Part shown: positions 23,931 to 36,327 of the stretch, piece by piece
Numbering within the stretch: the first letter of the stretch is position 1
How the letters are laid out: the number at the start of each line of letters is the position of its first letter
NCBI GenBank assembly: GCA_963082975.1
Contig: OY720344.1
Coordinates: 65,004,546 to 65,068,545, forward strand
DNA: 64,000 nt
Source: Labia minor
Taxonomy: Eukaryota; Arthropoda; Insecta; Dermaptera; Spongiphoridae
Direction: 5' to 3'
Position numbers and translations under genes: made by a program
Notes under the pieces: model-generated
The model's input: only the letters and a program-made list of their open reading frames with translations
Database searches by the model: none
What the model was told of the DNA's origin: nothing

Positions 23931-24438
23931 TACCGACCAGCGATAGGAAGGGAAGGTATTGTTTAGACATCAAATTTCACATGTGGAGATTTTGACCTAT
24001 CTCCACGAATCATGCATTTTGTTAACAGATAAAAATATTTTTAGCATAATGTCCGTCCATCTGTCCGTCTGCGTCTGTATAGGCGTGTATAGCTTGAAAT
24101 GCTCAACGGATTTTGATAAAATTTGTTATATTTACTTAATGCATCAGTAGCATGAATTCATCAACTTTTGGCGTATATTTGGAGACAGGAAGTGGTAGTT
24201 TTAGTTTTATATTCATTGTCAGAAAATATTTCACTTAAAATATAGTAGTGATAAATATTTGATAAATTAAATTAAAAATAAAAACTAAGATAATATAATT
24301 TAGTCATCTTAATTCAATATTTAAAAATATTTTTTTTTATACTATATATACATACATATATACAATATATAAATAATGTTGTTTGGAAATTAATTTATTT
24401 CGAATCGTCGGTCGGTTCTGTGCCTGGCCACAGCTCAT
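23931..24438 (-). repeat. repeat family B, copy B1
   Basis: Relative of family A with a different tail. It starts (plus strand) TACCGACCAGCGATAGGAAG, has a shortened TCCGTCCATCTGTCCGTC microsatellite, and ends CGTCGGTCGGTTCTGTGCCTGG. The inner AT-rich segment (TTGTCAGAAAATATTTCACT) is shared with the copy at 55139 but absent from family A. It lies head to tail with A2. Confidence 0.75.
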
Positions 24439-24439
24439 A

Positions 24440-25100
24440 TTTTTACCGACCGACGATAGTAAGGGAGGTATTGTTTTCACACCAAATTTCACATGTGGAG
24501 ATTTTTACATATCTCCACGAATCATGCATTTTCTTAACAGAAAAAAGTATTTTTAGCATGATGTCTGTCCGTCCGTCCGTCTGTCCGTCCGTCTGTCCGT
24601 CCGTATAGATGTGTACAGCCTGAACGGCTGAACGGATTTTGATGAAATTTGGTATATTTACTTAATGCATCAGTGGGATGAATTGATGATTTTTTGGTGC
24701 AAATCCGGAAACCGGAAGTGGTAGTATTAGCGATCGACGATAGTAAGGAAAGGGTTATTTTCGCACCAAATTTCACATAAGGAGATTTTTTTACATATCA
24801 CCACGAATGTATTGGTTTTATCCTCGGGAAAAATCATCTTCATTATGTTTTTCTTAATTTAAAATTATATGACGTCACCCAGCCCTTCATGACGTCACAG
24901 CCTCGGGTAACGCCGGCAACGCCGGCTACTTCACCTATATATTATAAATAAAATAAAATTAAAAATATTTATGTTATATCCATATCTGTTTTTTATTACA
25001 TTAATAGATATATTAAAATTATTTGAAATTGTTTCTGTAGCTGGAAATTAATTTATTTCAAACCGTCGGTCGGTTCGGACCTGGCCACAGGTCAACTTAT
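24440..25100 (-). repeat. repeat family A, full-length copy A2
   Basis: About 660 bp in the opposite orientation to A1. It starts ACCGACCGACGATAGTAAGG and ends CCTGGCCACAGGTCAACTT. It has a (GTCC/GTCTGTCC)n microsatellite at about 24564-24603 and TGACGTCA sites at 24870-24877 and 24890-24897. The first about 85 bp (24445-24530) recur inside it at 24729-24812, so the element is modular. No coding sequence. Confidence 0.8.
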
Positions 25101-25104
25101 TTAA

Positions 25105-26490
25105 TCTCTTTTCAATGTTGTTTTAAGAAATATTTATTACGTTTTTACATTACTCTAATTTATTTTTAAAATAAAATATATTTAAATCTATTTTATTTTC
25201 TAGGAAAATTAATCATTTACTTTTTTCATTCAATTATTTTAGAATTTCAATTTATAAACCTTATATATATATTTCAAATTATCTCATATGTATACCATTT
25301 TCTTTTTTTCTTAAAAGCATCAAAAGAAGTAATTGATAGATAGAGAGAGTGGATAGAGTTAAAAGGAGAGAGAGAGATAGAGAGATGAAAAATACTCAGT
25401 GCAATTCAAAGGTTATATTAACTTCTTAGTCCTTTAGAGGTCTTTTCATTTTCTATTTATCTACTCGATGAATTATTTTCTCTTACAATTCCAAAAAAAA
25501 AAAAAATTACGAATTTGTAACCTGTTTTAGCTGGATGATTATATTTTGTTCTGATCATGAATTTTACATTTCAAAAGTGCTAAAGAAATCAAAAATCAAA
25601 TTTATTAAATTGTAAAAAAAATCTATATAAAAAACGATAATTAAATAATTTGATTGTATGTGTGAATTCTTGTTTAAATTTTTAAGAAATTTTATTTGAA
25701 AATAATCCACTAAACGAAATGCCTGGTATTCACTCTAAGGGAAAATTGAATCTTGAGGTATTTGTTTATATTCTTGTTTGTTATTCAATTGTATATCTTT
25801 CTTTAACATAAATTACTCACTGAAAATTAAATCATGAAACAAGTGGTGAAATTTAACTGGTATTTATAATAGTATGGCTGAAACAATAAAAACAACATGA
25901 ATTATTATTAACCCATTAAAAATAACTATAAAATAACCTATTAACCTAAAAATCTAAGTGTATATGTTTTGAAATAAAATTTTAAAAAAATAAACTTCCT
26001 TTAAATTTCAATAGAAGGTGAAAAGGTGTATGATTAAATAATTAAGCCTCTCCTCTTCTATTTAAAAGAAATAATTTGGAAATTTTTATATTTTTTTAAA
26101 TTCATATTTAAATAATCTTTTGTTATTTAGAATAACAAAAATCATTAAAATTTGAATTTTTAGATTATAAAAATGTTTATTCCTCCCTTCCCCCCTCCCA
26201 AAAACTAAGTTATTGGTAGCTGAAAGAGCTAAATAACATATTTTGTACGAAATTTAAACAAATATAACTTTTTTTTTATTGAATTGCTATAATTCAAATT
26301 ATTGAAGAGGAATACACAATACACTCATATATTAATTATATTAATTATTATAAAAATATCAAATATTGTAATTACGGTAGAATCATTGAAGGAGTTAGTT
26401 AACCCGTTCAATTATTGAGTTGTTTGTATATATATATTTGTATTTGTAATATGTCTAATAGTATAATGGTTATAGGACAAAATAATAAGC
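25105..26490. other. AT-rich unique DNA, no gene seen
   Basis: Nothing recognisable beyond a GA-rich patch at about 25340-25385 and homopolymer A/T runs. Confidence 0.55.
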
Positions 26491-26670
26491 GGTAGGCTAA
26501 TTAGATAATAGAAGTGGGTTATGGTTGTTCATTTATGGGGCCTCAACGCTGCTAAATGGCAGGAAGCGAGTGGTCGTTTGATGGCTCTAAAGCCACATGT
26601 CAAGAGCACCCTTCAGTTGAGGTTAAAAGCAACCCTTTCCTCGTTCCATCATACATTGATATAAATAGGT
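26490..26670. promoter_or_regulatory. unique higher-GC block, function unknown
   Basis: About 180 bp with balanced composition and no other copy in the window. It contains TTTATGGG (Caudal/Abd-B-like core) and TAATTAG. The 81-codon frame over it begins at 26556 with an unremarkable peptide and runs on into AT-rich DNA, so I do not call a gene. An enhancer or a non-coding exon is possible. Confidence 0.25.
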
Positions 26671-26966
26671 TTTTAACTAGATTAGGGCGTCTGATTATGC
26701 CAATATCGATTTTATTTACCTATATTATACAGAAAGAAAAGGCAATATGGATATTTTATCAAGTCTCAATTGACCAATTTTCTAGATTACATAGAATTTG
26801 AAATGACTAAAAAGGTGTGATTGTCTATTGTCAATTGTCTCAATTTATTTATTTCATTATAATTAAGAAACTATATAATTTTAATCATTTATTTTTCTTT
26901 AAAAAAATAGTTCCATAAGAAGTAATATATTTGACCATCAGATAAAGTATTCTCAAATTATAAACT

Positions 26967-27003
26967 AACAATACCTCCCTTACTATCGTCGGTCGGTAAA
27001 AAA
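26967..27003 (+). repeat. solo terminal unit of family A
   Basis: A stand-alone copy of the about 36-bp right end of family A (AACAATACCTCCCTTACTAT then CGTCGGTCGGTAAAAA), with no element body beside it. It is nearly identical to the ends at 10748-10783, 56503-56538 and 63724-63759. Confidence 0.85.
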
Positions 27004-27358
27004 TATATCCAATTTTTAGAATCAATTAATTGAATGACAAATTGGTAGGAAAATTATAAATTATACATAGTATTATGAGAGAACATATGTCGATATGAAT
27101 GTAAAGGAATTAAAAATTCATATTGCGCATTTCAATCTATATTAAGTATAATCTAATTAGACACATAAACTAACTATTATTTTCAATATAGGTATAATTG
27201 GGAAAAATTACTCCTGATGTAATTTTCTATTTTCAATTTATTTATAAAGTGAATAATATTATTTAAATTACATTTTTCCAATATATATAATATATAATAT
27301 AAGAAAATTTAATCGAGAATATAGGTAATATCTCATTCTATATTAATAAAAAAATAAG

Positions 27359-27866
27359 TTGACCAGTGGCTAGGCACAGAACCGACCGATGGTTTAAAAT
27401 AAATTAATTTACAGCTACAGAAACAATTTCAAATAATTTAAATTTATCTATTAATGCAATAAAAAACAGATATGGATATAACATAAATATTTTCAATTTT
27501 ATTTTATTGCTGGCTGTGACGCCATAAAGGGCTGAACGTCATATTATTTTGAATTAAGAAAAAACTAATGAAGATGATTTTTCCCGAGAATAAAAACCAA
27601 TACAAAGTGCATGATTCGTGGAGATATGTAAAAAAATCTCTTCATGAGAAATTTGGTGTGAAAATAACCCTTCCCTTCCTATCGTCGATCGGTAATTCTA
27701 CCACTTCCGGTTTCCGGATATACACAAAAAGTTGATCAATTCATCATACTGATGCATTAAGTAAATATACCACATTTTATCAAATCCGTTCAGCCGTTCA
27801 AGCTGTACACATCTATACGGACGGACGGACAGACATCATGCTAAAAATGATTTTATCTGTTGATTA
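27359..27866 (+). repeat. repeat family A, copy A3, 3' truncated
   Basis: Starts TTGACCAGTGGCTAGGCAC and follows family A through the decayed TGACGCCA/AACGTCAT pair (about 27515-27541) and a short GACGGACGGACAGAC run (27820-27834). It ends within ATCATGCTAAAAATGATTTT and lacks the terminal GGTCGGTAAAAA. Confidence 0.75.
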
Positions 27867-27869
27867 ATT

Positions 27870-30350
27870 ATAATATATATTGTTTTACAGAAAATACGAC
27901 GTTTTAGAGATATAATTTTAATAAAGTAACTTTATAATAAGAGAGACAATGAGAGAGATATAGAGAAAGAATGAAAATGGGTGAATTGGACGTCGTTCAG
28001 AGATAAAAATAACAAGATAAACGATTTTATATTTTTTCTTTTCCTTGTCTGTCTATTATATATATATAAGTCGCAATTTTACCCTTTTTCTTGTACTTCA
28101 TCTCTCACTAGGATAAAACTTTTCGATTAAAGAAACTTTAGATATATGTTATTAAAGTTAGAGTTTAATTTGTAAGTATTTGACTAGATATATATAAATT
28201 GGTTTGGCAAAAGTCACGACCAGAAGTGTCACTATTTTCTGAATAGAAACGTTCATTTCATCCTGATTCGGATTGAGGGAGGGCGAAGGGAACTCATTTA
28301 AAAAAATTAAAAATTAATTCAGTGGAATCGATTAAAACCACATTGAAAAGTATGAATTGGTACTGAATTTGTATTGATTTGTCCCCTTTTGTGGTCATTA
28401 TTCAAAATTTACATTTTTATTTATATAAATATAAATAAAAAATATATTTTCAGTTTTTTAATAAAATCAATAGTTTTTAAGGGCTAATATAGAAGTTATT
28501 GATAATAAAAATTCAGATCTGAAATATATTAAGAAATTAAGTTTAATCATTTTAAGTTGTAATTAAATTATAATATGTTAGTCGTATGAATATTTTAAAA
28601 AAATATTTTCAATATTCTTTCTAAGACTTTGGGAATCGGAAGAGTCTTTAATTAGATTAAAGTGAACAGTGAATTATTTTTACATAGATTAGTCTTGATT
28701 TAATTGGCAAAGTCTTAAAAATGTTTCAGAAGCTGTGAAAGCATGAATGAACACCAAATTTCAAATTGAGGAAATAAATAGAATGAAAAGAATATACATT
28801 ACAATAGAATGGCGAATATATATATGAGATATATGTATATATGTATTTAGGTATTTATTTAGTGACAACTCCATTAAGTTTCAATCAAATTTTGTCTTTG
28901 GTTTGAAAGTATTTCTATTGGTTATATGTTGTTAAAGATTTAAGAGATCAATATACAAATTTGTACAGTAGAATGAATGAATAAATAAAAGAAATGACAA
29001 AGATAAATAGTTAAATAGTAGTTAATAAATAAATAGTTTAATATTAGATATTTATATAAAAAGGAAATATTTTAAAATTAATAATATAATACTGATCATG
29101 GTAATATGGAAATTATTGATTATCAGTGTAGAACTCGAAAAACTAATTGGTATGTGCGGCCAAGCGCGGTTATGAGATTTAAATTTGAGGGAAGGGGATT
29201 GATTGAATATATAATATAAATACCCAACCTCCCAAAGTTTTTATATTTGAAATATATAATTAATGTTGATATGTTATGTGAGACGAAGGTATATATGTTA
29301 TAATACCAAAATCTCAAATTCAATTTTTTATAATATTGTTTAATAAATATATTTATAAGAATATGGTACACATATGGTATAAATCAATGTTATCATTGCA
29401 ATGTATTTTGATGAAGGTTTACAGAAATATATTATTTAAACAACCATAACACCAGCCTTTGCAAAATACTATATATATATATATTACATTAATTTAATAA
29501 TTTCTATAACTTACTAATAGTAAACTCAAGTCAGTTTACGAGATAAAAGAAATAAAAGAAAAGAACATGATAAGAAAACAATTTTTCTAATTTTGATATT
29601 ATTTTATCTTTGCACTCATTCGTTTGAAACTACATTTTTATTTTGGCGTTATTTCTTGTCATTCGCGATTTTCGTTTTATTATTATTTTAATGTGTTCTT
29701 TATTTCCTTTATTTTGTTAAATTTAAAATTCAAACCACTTAATATTATTAATTCTGAAATGAATAGGTTTATAGTTCAATTGATATGTTAAAAAAAAACT
29801 TAAAATAATATTTAAATATTTTTTCTCAATCCAAAATCCCAAGTTTTATATTTTATTGTTAAGTTATTGTCTGTAAAGAAAAACTTGGAAAGGAACATTT
29901 AATTTTTATGACATCAACAGTTGTTCAAGAAATTCATTTCTTTTTTAGGTCAGAAAACGATTTTTATAAGACCAACCAATAAGAAAGAACATGGATCTGT
30001 ATTCAAAGCAAAAATCCCAAAGGATCATAAACTTCAATAAGTAATTCAAGCTGTGAAGAATTATTGCTTCATCGTTTAGGATTAAAAAAACATTGTTTGC
30101 ATTTATCTTTGTTGTACATTAAATATCATTTCATCCGAGATAGATAGATGAAGAGGATTAGGGAATGTATTATGCAAAACGGGCAAATCTATTTCACGAT
30201 CGCTTACATTCGAGAGAAAAAGAATTTCCTTCCATCGGAATCTTATAGGATACTCTCCTTTCCTCCCTATAATATGAAACAAAATGCATTATTCAATAAT
30301 AAATTAAAGATATTTATAATTAGATATACTATTAATGATATTTTTAAAAT
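27870..30350. other. AT-rich unique DNA, no gene seen
   Basis: No gene or transposon end is recognised in about 2.5 kb. The short frames here are chance. Confidence 0.5.
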
Positions 30351-30354
30351 AAAT

Positions 30355-30768
30355 TTCAAATTCGTTTGGCCCATTGTTGATGGCACCACGTCACGTGCTG
30401 GTGGGTGTTTGGCAGTCAACGTGTTGAAAAATTAATTCCGGTACTTTCAGCGATTTAATCAAGCTGAAATTCTATATATATAGCAGTTTTATACAATTTT
30501 TAAACATGTTAAAAACTATCAAACATATATCTTTATTTTTACGGTCAGTTTAGAGGAAAAAAAATGAAAACGTGGTAGGTAATGAGCCTCTTCGGGATGA
30601 GTTTCATTTCTCAAAAGTTGATAGAAAACTACGAATTTTGAATAAATAATCATTTAATAAACATTTTTCTCAACCTTAGTGAAAATGACTCAGGGACCTT
30701 CAAAACGTATAAAAACATCAAAATCTCTACATCGAAAATTTTCGTGATCGCAATACTATCTCATAGTA
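30355..30768 (+). repeat. repeat family X, copy X3
   Basis: Contains the family segments TGATGGCACCACGTCACGTG, TACTTTCAGCGATTTAATCA and TTTTTACGGTCAGTTTAGAG, and ends CAATACTATCTCATAGT, a shortened terminal palindrome. The 5' hairpin end is missing. The 95-codon frame that starts at 30148 reads into it by chance. Confidence 0.75.
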
Positions 30769-30774
30769 AAAATA

Positions 30775-32184
30775 ATTAATTAATAACTTAAATAAATAAT
30801 AAAAAATAAACAAATATATTTCATTAATATTTATATTAATATTTATATATACAATATTTATATTTATTAATAACCATAATTGAATTAATTAGGTAAGATA
30901 TATTCAAAATGTAAGAATTATTTTATTTATAAATCTTAAATCAAACATTTGATTTAAAAGAACATATCTATTCAAAAAGTTTGCAATTATAAGAGTATTT
31001 TGCATATTAGTTCATAATTAATTTCATTTTGAAGGATTAATCTAATGAGAACAGGTTTTCAAGTTGACTATTGACGTAACTGAATAATATTTAAATTATT
31101 ATTTAATAATCACGCTTTCATACGGTAAGGAGGCTTTCAATTTTGAATCCACCTTACCCCAAATAAATAAATAAAATTTACTTCTTTCATCTTTTAAGAA
31201 CTTTACTTTTTTTCCTAATCATTGTCTTAATTAATTCTTAACAAGGAAAAATATGGAATTAATTTATGAACATTATTATCATTAACATCCTCCCACATCA
31301 ATAATGAACCATTAGGCACCATTAAATATTTATTTTTATTTCTTGCTTGGAGGATTTCTTCCTCTTTTAATTATTACTATTCATTCAATAGCTAACTGGA
31401 AGATTCTCAAAATAACACTATAATATATTAATCACAAGATCATTTAAAATTTTCAAAACTTTTTCTTTTGTTTACTTAAGGAATTTCTAAGGATAAATTA
31501 TGTAACATCAATGAGTGGTTGGTAATTTTTATTTTGAAGGGTGCATAAACTTAAACAGATAATATAATATACGCTTCAATTAATCTTAGTAAAGTATAAG
31601 AAGTTTTTGTTAATTTTATGACCATTTATACAAACAACATAAACAATGTTGGTTTTAAAGGAAAATAATTTTTGTTTTCAATATAAATTGATTAAAGAGT
31701 TTGATATTTTAATGAATATTTGAAGTATTTACAATGTTAAAGGAAGGAAACGGGTGAGGGTTGGGTTCGCACGCCAATCCGCGTGCCGATTTGTTAGGAT
31801 ATCGCAACTCACGAAGTTTGGAAATTTGATGGGCGATAATGAGCGCGTTCCCTAAAAGTCATTCAGGGACACGAATCCTCAAACTGAGTTGAAATTATTA
31901 TCTTTAGTGAAATTTATTTAATTGAGAAAATACATATAAAAAAAGTTATCGTCGTTTATGTATTTTCTGCTTATGATTCCTATTAATGAAGGTGGACTCC
32001 TGACAATTCTTACCTATTTTATGTGACTTTCATAAGACGATCTCAACCAAATCTATTTATTTATTTTTTGTCTTTGTTCGGCTACACATACATAATTTAC
32101 AATATATACAACTTTTATACAATTTTTATTTTATTATTATTATTGCTCTTTAATTTTAATTTTATTTCAGTAAATATATTATTT
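30775..32184. other. AT-rich DNA with one GC-richer patch
   Basis: Mostly AT-rich unique sequence. At about 31742-31880 there is a GC-richer, non-repeated patch with an imperfect hairpin (GCACGCCAATCCGCGTGC). No coding frame is supported. Confidence 0.45.
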
Positions 32185-32460
32185 CAGAACCAGGCCCCTA
32201 TGTGCATAGGTCTCCCCAAAGATTTTCCAAACGTTTTTTTTTTCCTGGCAATTCTCTCCCAGTCCGTTCCCACTGTTCTGTGGATATCACCTGAACATCT
32301 CATTACCTTTCCACCTCTTTTTTCTTTTTTTTTCTCCTGGATATGCCATTCTAAAGTTTTCTTTGATCATTCGAGTTCTTGCCTCAATCAAATCGAAATA
32401 TTTGTAAATCAATCTTTCTATCTTGATGAATACGATCATTGTGAGACCATAATGATCATG
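32185..32460 (-). pseudogene. C-terminus of a second LINE family, decayed
   Basis: On the minus strand the block encodes, with frame breaks at an A-run (about 32237), a typical LINE ORF2 tail: ARTRMIKENFRM, then GGKVMRCSGDIHRTVG, TDWERIARK and GETYAHRG. The arrangement R-W-x-D-D-I, W, R-x-A, W, G-E-A-Y is that of several jockey/RTE-like elements and differs from the GRPSGKRPLGRP family that dominates this window. The 148-codon plus-strand frame over it is an antisense shadow. The assignment rests on motif pattern only. Confidence 0.5.
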
Positions 32461-32689
32461 ACAAGATAATCTCTCTTTTTCTTCTTGATTATATTATCTC
32501 AGTCCCAATATTTAACTTTGATCTATTATATTACTAAATTTAAAATATTTTAATAAAAATATAATTTTAATTTTGTTAAAATATACAAATATTTAGATTT
32601 CCATCTTATATAATAGAGTTTGATACTTAGGTTAATAAATAAATATAAAGAAAATGAAAAAAATATTTTGTGGAAGCTATAAATAGGAA

Positions 32690-33230
32690 TTGAAACCATT
32701 TGAGAAAGACTTTTAGGAGAAGGTTTGTATCTGTGAGTTGTAACCAAGGTTGGATAATTCAATCGGGAAGTCGAGATATAGAGTTATATATGAATCCAAT
32801 CGAATTTGCCTTGGGGATGTAGGGTGCGAAGTGTAGATGTAATATGCAATACTGTCTAAATGCACAGAGAAGGAGGAGGCAGGTTTTGATAATGGTTTTT
32901 AAAAGTCGGAAACGACTAGCACATCCTTGGCAAGCTTTCGGGTTAATTTCACTCAAGGCTCATTCTAACAGTAGCAACGAAGGGAGGATAAATAAGAGTG
33001 TCTGAAGAGTGCCGACTAAAAACGGGGCTGATTTGCTGAAGGAGAAGAAATACTACACCGTTTTGAAGAGGAAGATGGAGATCTCAAAGGGAAAGAAAGG
33101 AAAGGGAAGAAATTTAAAAACAAACACTTTGTTCGATGAGTTTCTCTTGAAAATTATCAACAGCGCATTTCATTCCAAAGAAAATTCATCAAAAGCAGAC
33201 ATTTCCAGATTTAGAGAATTTTCTTATATT
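32690..33230. other. unique moderately GC-rich block, unidentified
   Basis: About 500 bp with less AT than its surroundings and no other copy here. A plus-strand frame at 33009-33260 starts MPTKNGADLLKEKKYY and is Lys-rich. A minus-strand frame lies at 32759-32956. Neither resembles a known family, and neither has convincing flanking splice sites. It could be a decayed retroelement or a host exon. Confidence 0.25.
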
Positions 33231-33338
33231 TATATATTGTATATGTCTTCTATTTTATAAAAGAATATAAAAAGTATATTTTCTTCTAGATTCACTTTAA
33301 TTAAAAATAATTATAAAATTGTTTTTTATATTTTTACT

Positions 33339-33374
33339 TTTTACCGACCGACGATAGTAAGGGAGGTATTGTTT
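33339..33374 (-). repeat. solo terminal unit of family A
   Basis: Minus-strand copy of the 36-bp end unit (plus strand TTTTTACCGACCGACGATAG and then TAAGGGAGGTATTGTT) without an element body. Confidence 0.85.
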
Positions 33375-33482
33375 TTTTTGTAATATCATAATATGAAAAT
33401 CTTTTTACCTATAAAAATCATTTCATTTTGAGATAATAATTTATTTATTATGTACATTTTTTTTAAAATTATTGTAAATAAA

Positions 33483-33673
33483 CCGGAGTGTGATTAACTA
33501 ACACATATATTATATTTAAATTAAATTTAATTAATTATAAATTATAAATTTAAATTAATAAATAATATTTATTAAACCAGCGCGTGTTTGGCTATTTGTT
33601 GATGGCACCACGTCACGTGTTGGCGCGTGATTGAAATTTTCATGATCACAATACTATCTCTGGAAAGATAGTA
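33483..33673 (+). repeat. repeat family X, copy X4, large internal deletion
   Basis: Starts near GGAGTGTGATTAAC, passes AACCAGCGCGTGTTTGGCTA and GGCACCACGTCACGTGTTGG, then jumps directly to GATCACAATACTATCTCTGG and ends AAAGATAGTAAAA. Both ends are kept and the middle third is gone. Confidence 0.75.
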
Positions 33674-33679
33674 AAAAGA

Positions 33680-35515
33680 TAGTGAGACTAAACATATTCT
33701 ATTGACTAATTTATGCACGTGAAGCAAAATTACCGATTTTATTTTCAAAAGATATTAAAATATAATTTCAACCCAATTCTCATTCCATTTGTTTATTTGT
33801 TTAAATAAAATTTTTTTAAGTATTAAATGATTATGATGACAACATGGAATATATATAAAATATTAACATCATTTGTTTCCATATTTTTAAATATAAATAA
33901 AATTATATTTATTGTTAGGCACAATGCACAATTGTATTGCATCATTTATTATATACTATTGGAAGGGATAAACTGTAATGAATTATTATTTTCAACTTAA
34001 ATGGTTGTTGCATTATAGATAATAGATTAATTTATTTTCGAAATGATATATAAATTTTACTGAAAGAACAAATTTTATGTTCATTTCTTCATGTGAAACT
34101 TTTGTTTTTTTCTTAGGAGTTAGCTTGCGTATATTAATTATTTAAAGCTGGAGCGTTTTTTTTTAACTTTTTAATATCCAAAGTAAATGCAAAATGACAA
34201 TATTAATGCCACCCTGTGTCGTCGAGCTCCCTTAATTTAAAAAATATTAATATATAGATTCACTTAACAAAATGAGAAAGAAAAATTAATATGAAAGGTT
34301 AGTTCTTCTCTATAAATATTCACTTAAACATTAGAAATTATCAATATATTAGATAATATTCCCAATCTCTAAAATAGATGGCGAGACGAACATTAAATTT
34401 TCAATATAAATTGAGAACTATTTCATCAATGGAATTAATGAAATATTCTATTTCTCAAAATCTCTTAACCAAAGTATCCATATTCCATAATGATTAAGTG
34501 CCGAATCCTTTCATAATATTATAAGTTTTTGAAAAACTTAAGTATTAATTAATGAATCATTTTATGTACTTCATCAAATAGTTAAGAACTTGAAAAATAA
34601 TAAAATAACAAATAAAACTAATTAAAGGATGTTAAAATATACATATCTCTCTTGATGTATGTTGAGATAATATATGCCAATATAAATTAACCTTATGCGA
34701 TATTTTTTTAATTTATATACAAGAATCTCTATTAATTTTGAATAAATATAAATAATTAATTATATATATTATCATATTTCAATGAAAATATTTATTTTTA
34801 CTATATATAATGCATATTTATAATTAAATTGGAATAAAAACAAGGCTTTTTATTATTTAATATAAATAAAATTATGTTATTTTTAAGTTTGTTGTTATTG
34901 TTGTTTTATTTTAATAAAATCAATAATTGATATAATTTAATAATCTAATAGATATTATGTTCAGTGTATTATGTTTAGCATAAAGTGGATGCGTCGATGG
35001 TATTGCTAATTAAGAGCTTATTTGGATCAAGTTAATGGACCATTAGGCTTCTTTTAGTTCACTAGGTTTTTGTTTTTTATTAATTAGAATTATAATATAT
35101 TGGATGTTAAGCATCAGAATTCTTGAAATATTTTGCAAAACCCTTCTATTTATCTATCTATGATCCTAATGAACTCGTCGTTCAAATCAAGTGGCATTAC
35201 AGTCGGTATAAGAAATAGTTTAATAATATTAATATAAATTAGAATACAAAAGAAAGAAGTACTACAGACTTAATAAACAGATAGGTTTTGTTTACAAAGT
35301 CACCTTGAAGGTCGAAACTAGGTTTCTTTGTAACAATATCTTGGACATCAATATGGTTGTCTCTGGGATTCTTTATTGGCCTTGTCTATCTGTTTATTAT
35401 TATATATCTGTATTCACAATAAACCATTTCTTCAATCTATATTTTTACTTTTATTTAAACGAACTATTTTTCATTTCACATTTAAAATTCATCTACCTCT
35501 ATATTACAGACACCC
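33680..35515. other. AT-rich unique DNA, no gene seen
   Basis: No supported gene, RNA or transposon terminus. Confidence 0.5.
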
Positions 35516-35519
35516 AAAA

Positions 35520-35965
35520 CAGAGGTTCTTAATCTTATGTACTCTGCGGACCCCCACTTGAAAAAATTTTTTTTGACGGACCCCATTCCAACTTTAGGTA
35601 CTTTACGTCATTTTATTAGTTAATTTCTGGCTTACGATCTCATAAGAACAAGGATATATAATGAATATTTCTAACAGTGATTGGTGAATAACGATTTTTT
35701 TGCATATTGTAGAACACATTTTATTAGAAATTATAATATTGAAGAAAGAAAATTCTGCTAAATATGAAGATGGAAACGGTAGCAATAGTTTTCTTGCACA
35801 TTTCGTTGAATTTGGGTATTTGATCTCTGTTTCCTCACAAAGCCATGCCATCGCTTCTTTTATATTAAATAAAGTTTTAACCGACTCATCATTTTCTCGT
35901 GCACCTGTACGATGGCTTTGCGGACCCCCAGTAAAGGCTTCGCGGACCCCCAGGCCCTACAATTT
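35520..35965. mobile_element. hAT-like fragment, one end recognised
   Basis: Starts CAGAGGTTCTTAATCTTATG, close to the CAGGGGTTCTCAA-type ends of other hAT elements here, followed by CGGACCCCC motifs near both ends (35553 and 35940-35952). This resembles the element at 61780-62267. The right terminal repeat and a target duplication are not visible, so it is likely truncated. The short frames inside it are not convincing. Confidence 0.5.
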
Positions 35966-36327
35966 TAGTTGAAACATCGAGCGTTTCCCAATTGGTTTGC
36001 TCTTAAACAATCTTCCCGCCAATCTATCCTGATCCATTAGGACCATGTGCCATCAATCTCCTTGACTTTATAATTCTCTCTATGGGGATACATTTATGCA
36101 TTCTTTGCCATTCTCCTGCGAATTAAACTTTTACGGTCCATAACTTCAACAAAGCATTCTATTTGCAAAAATTATCTGAAACTATTCACATCACCTAATG
36201 AAATAGACCACGCTTTATATTCTGATTATACAACGGCCATGTATATATGTTAAATTTTCAAAAACATATGTTTAATGAAATGCTGAAGAATAGAAAAAGA
36301 AAGTTAATTTTAATTAATATATATAAG

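Noticed and set aside
24420-24776. Frames across the GTCC microsatellite
   Set aside because: They read through family A repeat sequence on both strands.
32023-32469. 148-codon frame with hydrophobic N-terminus
   Set aside because: Low-complexity AT sequence joined to the antisense of a LINE tail. Not a membrane protein gene.
35700-35972. 90-codon plus-strand frame
   Set aside because: Lies within a hAT-like fragment and ends in its CGGACCCCC motifs. No known domain.
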